From: ZC4RG30 sp041168985
Lineage (GTDB): Bacteria; Pseudomonadota; Gammaproteobacteria; Steroidobacterales; Steroidobacteraceae
Reading direction: 5' to 3'
Assembly: GCA_041168985.1 (NCBI GenBank)
Contig: JBEEKA010000252.1
Location: forward strand, 1 to 19,585
DNA length: 19,585 nt
This document shows, piece by piece, positions 14,733 through 19,585 of this stretch. The position numbers and the translations under genes were made by a program. Every line of letters begins with the position of its first letter. Position 1 is the stretch's first letter. The notes beneath the pieces are model-generated. The model was not told the origin of the DNA and searched no databases. It saw nothing but the letters and a program-made list of their open reading frames with translations.

Positions 14733-17153
14733 ATGAAGTCCGGCGCGATCCTCGCATCGCTGGTGTTGTGTGCGTACCTGCCCTGCGCGAAATCGCAGGT
14801 CGTACAGGGCGATGAGTCCCGGTTCACCGTCGGTGACATCCGCATCGAAGGTTTGCAGCGCGTGTCGGAGGGCACCGTTTACAACTACCTGCCCGTCAAC
14901 ATCGGTGATGACCTCAGTCCGACGCGACTGCGCGAAGCCCTGAAGGCCCTGTACGGCACGGGTTTCTTCCGCGACATCGAGTTGCGGCGCGATGGCAGCA
15001 CGCTGGTGATCGCCGTGCGCGAACGCCCCTCCATCGAGAGCTTCGAGCTGAAGGGCAACAAGGACATCAAGACCGAAGAACTCTCGAAGTCCCTGCGTGG
15101 GGTCGGCCTCGCGACCGGCAAGACCTTCGACCGCTCGGTGCTGGAGGACGTGAAGGGATACCTCACGGACCAGTACTACAGCCGGGGCAAGTACGGCGTG
15201 CGCATCAACGCGACGGTCGAGGACCAGCCGGACAACCGCGTGAAGGTGAAAATCGATATCAAGGAAGGTTCGCGCGCCCGGATCCGCCAGATCGCCGTTG
15301 TCGGCAACACCAAGTTCAAGGAAAAGGACATCCTCGAGACCCTTGAGCTCAAGACCCCGCGCTGGAACTCCTGGTACAAGCAGAACGACCGCTATTCCCG
15401 CGAATCCCTGCAGGGGGACCTCGAGAAGCTGAAGTCCTGGTACCAGGACCGCGGTTACGCGAATTTCCAGATGGAGTCCGCGCAGGTCCAGATTTCGCCG
15501 GAAAAGGACGACATGTTCATTTCGCTGAACATCTCGGAAGGCGACGTCTACAAGGTGTCGGAAGCGAAGCTCGCCGGCAACACCATCATCCCGGAAGCCG
15601 AGATGCGCGCTTTCCTGCTCGTGCGGCCGGGGCAGGTGTACTCGCAGAAACTCGTCGCCGCCACGCAGGAACTGATCCAGAACCGCCTGGGCGAAGAGGG
15701 CTTCGCCTTTGCAAAGGTCGATCCGGTTCCCAAGCTCGATGATGACAAGAAGGAAGTCTCGATGACCTTCCTCGTCGACCCGGGCAAGCGTACCTACGTG
15801 CGCCACATCGAATTCGCCGGCGTCACGCGCACGAACGACGTCGTTCTGCGTCGCGAGATGCGCCAGCTGGAAGGCAGCTGGCTGTCGAATATCTCCCTGG
15901 AGCGATCCAAGCAGCGCATCCAGCAGTTGCCGTACATCGAAAAGGTCGAGTTCGAGAAGAACAAGGTCGATGGATCGGACGACCTGGTCGACGTGAAATA
16001 CACGCTGAAGGAAGGGCCGAGCGCCCAGCTGTCAGGCGGTATTGGTTATTCAGGGTCCTACGGATTCACGTTGCAGGGCAGCTATGCCGACAGCAACTTC
16101 TTCGGCACGGGCAAGCGGATCGCGGTAGACCTGAATGCGGGCGCGTACAGCAGGGTGTACAGCCTGTCGCACACCAACCCCTATCTCAGCATCGATAACC
16201 TGTCGCGCACCTTCAGCCTGCGTTACAGCGACGTCACGCAGTTCGTGTCCGCCTCCTCGGATTTCTCGTCGAAGACGGTGGCGGCGGGCCTCGAATTCGG
16301 ATACCCGATCACCGAGTTCCAGGGTCTTCGATTCGGCACCACGCTGCAGCGGGCACAGCTGCTGACGACCTCCTCGGGCAGCGCCATCCAGGCGCGTGAG
16401 TGGGTGCAGCAGAACGGCAGGCCCTATGCCCGCAGCGCGGTCGATTATTCGGGCAACATCTTCGAATTCTTCGGCAGCACCTACAACACGATCGAGGCCT
16501 CGGCCGGCTGGTACATCAACAGCCTGAATCGTGGTCTCTTCCCGGACCGCGGGTTCCGCCAGACCATTTCGGTCTCCACGACGGTGCCCGGCAGCAGCGT
16601 TCAATACTACGTGGCGAATTTCGAATTCGTGAAGTACCAGCCGATCTGGCGCCGCTGGACGGCGTCGCTTTCGTTCCGGACGGCCTTCGGCGACAGCTTC
16701 GGCAAGACGACGGCACTGCCGCCCTACCGGTTGTTCTACGGTGGCGGCCCGGACTCGGTCCGTGGTTATCGCGAAAGCCGCCTGGGACCGAAGGACAACA
16801 ACGGCAATCCGTATGGCGGCAACATGCTCGTCGTGAGCCGCGCCGAGCTGATCGTGCCCATGCCGGCCAAATGGCAGACCAGCGCGCGCGTGAGTCTTTT
16901 CTATGACGTTGGCAACGTGTTCTCGACCAATAGCAACACGCGGTTCTACGGGCGCGACGGCGTTACGCCTGTAACCTACGACTTCAAACCTGCTAATCTC
17001 CGCAGATCGGCGGGCTTGGCCGTCCAATGGCTCGCACCGCTCGGTCTCTTCCGCTTCAGCTACGGCATCCCGCTCAATGGATCGGCGGGGAACAACGTGC
17101 TGTTTCCGGACGAGAAAGAACAGTTCCAGTTTTCGGTTGGCCAGGCGTTCTGA
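14733..17153 (+). CDS. bamA: Outer membrane protein assembly factor BamA
   Basis: The central barrel of the BAM complex, which folds outer-membrane proteins. The 806-residue protein (E. coli 810) starts with a signal peptide (MKSGAILASLVLCAYLPCAKS, with likely cleavage around 21-23). Five POTRA domains follow at about 29-99, 100-179, 180-270, 271-351 and 352-428, each ending in a repeated basic/acidic strand such as IKEG, ISEG or LKEG. The 16-strand barrel covers 430-806. The lid-loop motif VRGY is at 676-679 and the chain ends in phenylalanine (FQFSVGQAF), the beta-signal. The frame is open back into rseP, but the ATG at 14733 gives a proper signal peptide and has AGGCGG at 14720-14725 upstream. 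skp follows. Confidence 0.98.
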   Translation: MKSGAILASLVLCAYLPCAKSQVVQGDESRFTVGDIRIEGLQRVSEGTVYNYLPVNIGDDLSPTRLREALKALYGTGFFRDIELRRDGSTLVIAVRERPSIESFELKGNKDIKTEELSKSLRGVGLATGKTFDRSVLEDVKGYLTDQYYSRGKYGVRINATVEDQPDNRVKVKIDIKEGSRARIRQIAVVGNTKFKEKDILETLELKTPRWNSWYKQNDRYSRESLQGDLEKLKSWYQDRGYANFQMESAQVQISPEKDDMFISLNISEGDVYKVSEAKLAGNTIIPEAEMRAFLLVRPGQVYSQKLVAATQELIQNRLGEEGFAFAKVDPVPKLDDDKKEVSMTFLVDPGKRTYVRHIEFAGVTRTNDVVLRREMRQLEGSWLSNISLERSKQRIQQLPYIEKVEFEKNKVDGSDDLVDVKYTLKEGPSAQLSGGIGYSGSYGFTLQGSYADSNFFGTGKRIAVDLNAGAYSRVYSLSHTNPYLSIDNLSRTFSLRYSDVTQFVSASSDFSSKTVAAGLEFGYPITEFQGLRFGTTLQRAQLLTTSSGSAIQAREWVQQNGRPYARSAVDYSGNIFEFFGSTYNTIEASAGWYINSLNRGLFPDRGFRQTISVSTTVPGSSVQYYVANFEFVKYQPIWRRWTASLSFRTAFGDSFGKTTALPPYRLFYGGGPDSVRGYRESRLGPKDNNGNPYGGNMLVVSRAELIVPMPAKWQTSARVSLFYDVGNVFSTNSNTRFYGRDGVTPVTYDFKPANLRRSAGLAVQWLAPLGLFRFSYGIPLNGSAGNNVLFPDEKEQFQFSVGQAF

Positions 17154-17177
17154 CGCCGACGTGGCCGTGGTGTGCAA

Positions 17178-17184
17178 CGAGGGG
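17178..17184 (+). promoter_or_regulatory. Ribosome binding site that sets the skp start
   Basis: CGAGGGG lies eight bases before a GTG at 17193, the ideal spacing. The earlier in-frame GTG at 17172 precedes this site, and the ATG at 17202 is 17 bases beyond it, too far. The site therefore points to the 17193 GTG. Confidence 0.7.
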
Positions 17185-17192
17185 TTATCAGC

Positions 17193-17732
17193 GTGAACCG
17201 TATGCTCAAAGTCCTGCTCCCGGGTGTCCTGCTTGCCGTGGCCGTGTCCGCTCCAGCCGTCGCGGACATCAAGGTCGGCGTCGTGAATTACCAGCGGCTC
17301 CTGCAGAGCTCGCCGCAATTCAAGGTCGCGCAGGATGCGCTGCAGGCGGATTTCGCGCCGCGCCAGCGGGAACTCGCCACGCTCCAGTCGCAGCTCAAGG
17401 CCAAGGAAGACAAGCTGCAGAAAGACGCCGCGACCATGAGCGAGTCGCAGCGCTCTAGCTCCGAGAAGGAGCTGCGTGACGGTTACCGTGACCTGCAGCG
17501 CCGCCAGCAGGAAGCGCAGGAAGACCTGAATTCGCGCCAGAACGAGGAAATGTCCCGCCTGCAGCGCTCGCTTGTCGAGGAAGTGACGGCTTACGCGAAG
17601 GCGCAGAGCTTCGATCTCGTCCTCGCCGATGGCGTCATCTATTTCAACAACGCGCTCGACATCACGCCGGCGATCCTCACGTCGCTGCAGGCGCGCAAGC
17701 CGGCAGCGGGCGCCAAGCCCGCGGCGAAGTAA
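17193..17732 (+). CDS. skp: Periplasmic chaperone Skp (OmpH family), GTG start
   Basis: Skp is a trimeric, jellyfish-shaped periplasmic holdase that carries unfolded outer-membrane proteins to BamA. From the GTG start the product is 179 residues with a clear signal peptide: basic MNRMLK, a hydrophobic core and cleavage after AVA at 22-24, leaving mature DIKVGVVNYQRLLQSSPQ, the family's beta-strand start. Residues about 50-140 are highly charged and coiled-coil forming (the tentacles), and the chain returns to the body strand FDLVLADGVIYFNNALDITPAIL. An Ala/Pro/Lys-rich tail (ARKPAAGAKPAAK) ends the protein. Placement between bamA and lpxD is the standard one. The choice among GTG 17172, GTG 17193 and ATG 17202 rests on the ribosome site and signal peptide. 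Confidence 0.93.
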   Translation: MNRMLKVLLPGVLLAVAVSAPAVADIKVGVVNYQRLLQSSPQFKVAQDALQADFAPRQRELATLQSQLKAKEDKLQKDAATMSESQRSSSEKELRDGYRDLQRRQQEAQEDLNSRQNEEMSRLQRSLVEEVTAYAKAQSFDLVLADGVIYFNNALDITPAILTSLQARKPAAGAKPAAK

Positions 17733-17773
17733 GCCTCCCAGGCCGGCGCCACGGCGCGCTCCCGGTTGCACGA

Positions 17774-18817
17774 ATGGCCCTGTCGCTCGGCGAGCTCGCG
17801 GACCGCTTCGGCTGCGAGCTGAAGGGCGAGCCCTCGGTACTCGTGAATGCCGTCGGCACCTTGTCCGGCGGCGAGGGCGTGATCGGATTCGTTGCCAGCA
17901 CTGCATATCGCGATGAGCTGCGTGCCACGAAGGTGGCGGCGGTCGTCGTCGATCCCCGGCTGGCGGCAGATGCGCCTGTTCCGGCGCTCGTCTGCCGCAA
18001 TCCCCACGCCACCTTCGCGCGCATTGCCGCCGTGCTGCATCCGCTGCCGGTCTCCGCGCCCGGCGTCCATCCCACTGCGGTCGTCGATGCCTCCGCCGTC
18101 ATCGACCCTACCGCACATGTCGGCCCCTATGCCGTGATCGAGGCGGGCGCGCGACTGGGGCCACGGGTCGTGGTCGGTCCGCATTGCCTGCTGGGTCGCC
18201 GCGTCGAGTTGGGCGAGGACGTGCGGCTTGTGGCGCGCGTCACCGTCTGCGATGACTCCCGCATCGGGGCGCGTACGATCCTGCATCCCGGCGTGGTGAT
18301 CGGCTCGGACGGTTTCGGGAACGCCCGCGACGGTGCGTCCTGGGTCAAGGTGCCGCAGGTCGGTGCCGTGCGTATCGGCGCGGACGTCGAGATCGGCGCC
18401 AACACGACGATCGACCGCGGCGCGCTCGATGACACGGTCATCGAAGACGGAGTGCGCCTCGACAACCAGATCCAGATCGCGCACAACGTGCGGATCGGTC
18501 CGCACACGGCCATCGCGGCCTGCACCGGTATCGCGGGCAGCACGCAAATCGGCAGCCGCTGCATGATCGGCGGTGGTACGGGTATCGGCGGGCAGCTTTC
18601 GGTCTGCGACGACGTGGTGATCGCCGGGTTCGGCATGATCACGAAGTCCATCGACAAACCCGGCATGTATTCCAGCGTGATTCCGGCGGAGGAAGCACGC
18701 CTGTGGCGGCGCATCGTCGGGCGCCTGAAACGAATCGATTCCATGGCATCCCGGATCACCGCGCTCGAAACCGCGCTCGGGGCCGCCGACACGACACAGG
18801 AAGAAGGCAATGACTGA
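17774..18817 (+). CDS. lpxD: UDP-3-O-(3-hydroxyacyl)glucosamine N-acyltransferase LpxD
   Basis: Third enzyme of lipid A synthesis; adds the N-linked hydroxyacyl chain from acyl-ACP to UDP-3-O-acyl-glucosamine in the cytoplasm. The 347-residue protein has the N-terminal uridine-binding domain (about 1-97, with GFVASTAYRDEL), then left-handed beta-helix hexapeptide repeats at about 98-290. Catalytic H237 lies in NQIQIAHNVRIG, and GSDGFGNARDGASWVKVPQ at 178-194 is the family insert. A C-terminal helix follows. E. coli LpxD has 341 residues. The ATG is 41 bases after skp and lacks a good ribosome site. The stop overlaps fabZ by eight bases. Confidence 0.97.
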   Translation: MALSLGELADRFGCELKGEPSVLVNAVGTLSGGEGVIGFVASTAYRDELRATKVAAVVVDPRLAADAPVPALVCRNPHATFARIAAVLHPLPVSAPGVHPTAVVDASAVIDPTAHVGPYAVIEAGARLGPRVVVGPHCLLGRRVELGEDVRLVARVTVCDDSRIGARTILHPGVVIGSDGFGNARDGASWVKVPQVGAVRIGADVEIGANTTIDRGALDDTVIEDGVRLDNQIQIAHNVRIGPHTAIAACTGIAGSTQIGSRCMIGGGTGIGGQLSVCDDVVIAGFGMITKSIDKPGMYSSVIPAEEARLWRRIVGRLKRIDSMASRITALETALGAADTTQEEGND

Positions 18818-19295
18818 CACGCACTCGTTCATGGATATCCAGGCGATCCTCAAGTACCTGCCGCACCGCTATCCCTTCCTGCTCGTCGATCGCGTGCTGG
18901 AGTGCACGCGTGGTGAATCCATCAGGGCCATCAAGAACGTGACGGTCAATGAACCGCAGTTCACGGGACATTTCCCGGAGCGTCCGGTGATGCCGGGCGT
19001 GCTGATGCTCGAGGCATTGGCGCAGACCGCCGGCATCCTGACCTACGCGACCCTGCAGAAGGTCCCGGACGAGAACACGCGCTTCTACTTCGCCGGGCTG
19101 GACAAGGTCCGGTTCCGCCGTCCTGTCGTGCCGGGGGACCAGCTCATCCTGACGGCCAAGGTCGAGCGCAATATGAAGGGCATCTGGAAACTCTCCACCG
19201 TGGCCTACGTCGGCGACGAGGAAGCGGTCTCTGCCGAGATGATGCTGTTCCCCGACGCCGACAATGCGGCACCCTTCGTGCCGGCTGCGGGCTGA
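18810..19295 (+). CDS. fabZ: 3-hydroxyacyl-[ACP] dehydratase FabZ
   Basis: Dehydrates 3-hydroxyacyl-ACP in fatty acid elongation and competes with the lipid A enzymes for 3-hydroxyacyl-ACP, which explains its place between lpxD and lpxA. The 161-residue hot-dog fold protein (E. coli 151) has the substrate motif LPHRYPFLLVDRV and the catalytic GHFPERPVMPGVLMLEALAQ, with H54 and E68. The ATG at 18810 overlaps the end of lpxD; AGGAAG at 18798-18803 lies six bases before it, supporting this start over an ATG at 18831 that would give a length nearer the E. coli enzyme. lpxA begins eight bases after the stop. Confidence 0.98.
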   Translation: MTDTHSFMDIQAILKYLPHRYPFLLVDRVLECTRGESIRAIKNVTVNEPQFTGHFPERPVMPGVLMLEALAQTAGILTYATLQKVPDENTRFYFAGLDKVRFRRPVVPGDQLILTAKVERNMKGIWKLSTVAYVGDEEAVSAEMMLFPDADNAAPFVPAAG

Positions 19296-19303
19296 GACGC
19301 GCC

Positions 19304-19585
19304 ATGGCCCGCATCGATCCCCGCGCAGCGGTCTCGACGAAGGCTCAGCTCGCCGACGACGTCGAGGTCGGTCCCTTTGCCGTGATCGGCGACGACGTCG
19401 TCATCGGCCCGGGCTGCCGCATCGGTCCGCACGCGGTCGTGAACGGCCCGACGACGCTTGGCGCCGACAACCAGGTCTTCCAGTTCGCGTCGCTGGGCGA
19501 CGCGCCGCAGGACAAGAAATACAAGGGTGAGCCGACGCGGCTGGAAGTCGGTGACCGCAACATCTTCCGTGAATACGTGACCGTC
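19304..19585 (+). CDS. lpxA: UDP-N-acetylglucosamine O-acyltransferase LpxA (3' end beyond window)
   Basis: First enzyme of lipid A synthesis: 3-O-acylation of UDP-GlcNAc from 3-hydroxyacyl-ACP. The first 94 codons are present and the frame runs open to the last base. The start MARIDPRAAVSTKAQLADD begins a left-handed beta-helix with hexapeptide repeats (VEVGPF, VVIGPG, CRIGPH). The family-specific QVFQFASLGDAPQDKKYKGEPT and LEVGDRNIFREYVTV segments follow. These set it apart from LpxD and other hexapeptide enzymes. The catalytic histidine lies past the window. The gene follows fabZ by eight bases, the usual order; the ribosome site is weak. Confidence 0.95.
   Translation, partial: MARIDPRAAVSTKAQLADDVEVGPFAVIGDDVVIGPGCRIGPHAVVNGPTTLGADNQVFQFASLGDAPQDKKYKGEPTRLEVGDRNIFREYVTV

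Noticed and set aside
17746..17757. Small GC hairpin between skp and lpxD
   Set aside because: Only four base pairs and no T-run; likely chance in GC-rich sequence.
16050..17906. A 618-codon minus-strand open frame opposite bamA and skp
   Set aside because: It mirrors the codon pattern of the genes on the other strand, and its composition (Arg/Ala/Val repeats) is typical of shadow frames.
1..19585. Search for mobile elements, CRISPR arrays, tRNA genes, toxin-antitoxin or defence genes
   Set aside because: Every stretch is accounted for by conserved housekeeping genes with short gaps; nothing of these kinds is visible. The only gap over 100 bp is the divergent promoter region at 7177-7364.

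Overview
The window is an ordinary-looking, gene-dense, GC-rich stretch of a gammaproteobacterial chromosome. The evidence is the gene set and its order: map-glnD-dapC-dapD diverging from rpsB-tsf-pyrH-frr-uppS-cdsA-dxr-rseP-bamA-skp-lpxD-fabZ-lpxA. As far as I recall, this layout is shared by Pseudomonas, Xanthomonadales and relatives. High GC and the separate dapC between glnD and dapD fit a Xanthomonadales/Nevskiales/Steroidobacter-like lineage, but I cannot name a genus. I see no mobile element, CRISPR array, tRNA, rRNA or compositional island.

Layout. Bases 1-1618 (+ strand) hold the end of a phosphate-uptake operon: the C-terminal part of pstA, then complete pstB. It meets a convergent minus-strand cluster (1641-7176) that reads, in transcription order, map, glnD, dapC, dapD: N-terminal methionine removal, the PII uridylyltransferase, and two consecutive succinylase-branch steps of lysine/diaminopimelate synthesis. 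A 188-bp divergent intergenic region (7177-7364) carries a strong rpsB promoter and a predicted map promoter whose -10 elements overlap. Rightwards, rpsB-tsf (S2 and EF-Ts) forms a translation unit closed by a textbook intrinsic terminator at 9258-9284. Fifteen bases after it begins a long unit: pyrH and frr, then uppS-cdsA-dxr-rseP, in which starts and stops overlap or nearly touch, then bamA-skp-lpxD-fabZ and the first 94 codons of lpxA.

How the genes work together. The right-hand unit joins translation and UMP supply (rpsB, tsf, pyrH, frr) to envelope construction: isoprenoid precursor (dxr), undecaprenyl carrier (uppS), phospholipid (cdsA), outer-membrane protein assembly and its stress signalling (bamA, skp, rseP), and lipid A and fatty acid synthesis (lpxD, fabZ, lpxA). 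The left cluster feeds peptidoglycan through diaminopimelate.

I did not find an undescribed multi-gene system. The points most worth a second look are small: the overlapping divergent promoters with a T-run at the predicted rpsB start; an approximately 80-residue Arg/Ala/Pro-rich tail on S2 containing a 24-bp repeat; the terminator immediately upstream of pyrH; a hairpin holding the pstB stop codon in its loop; and the absence of phoU next to pstB. All calls come from reading the sequence; no database search was possible.
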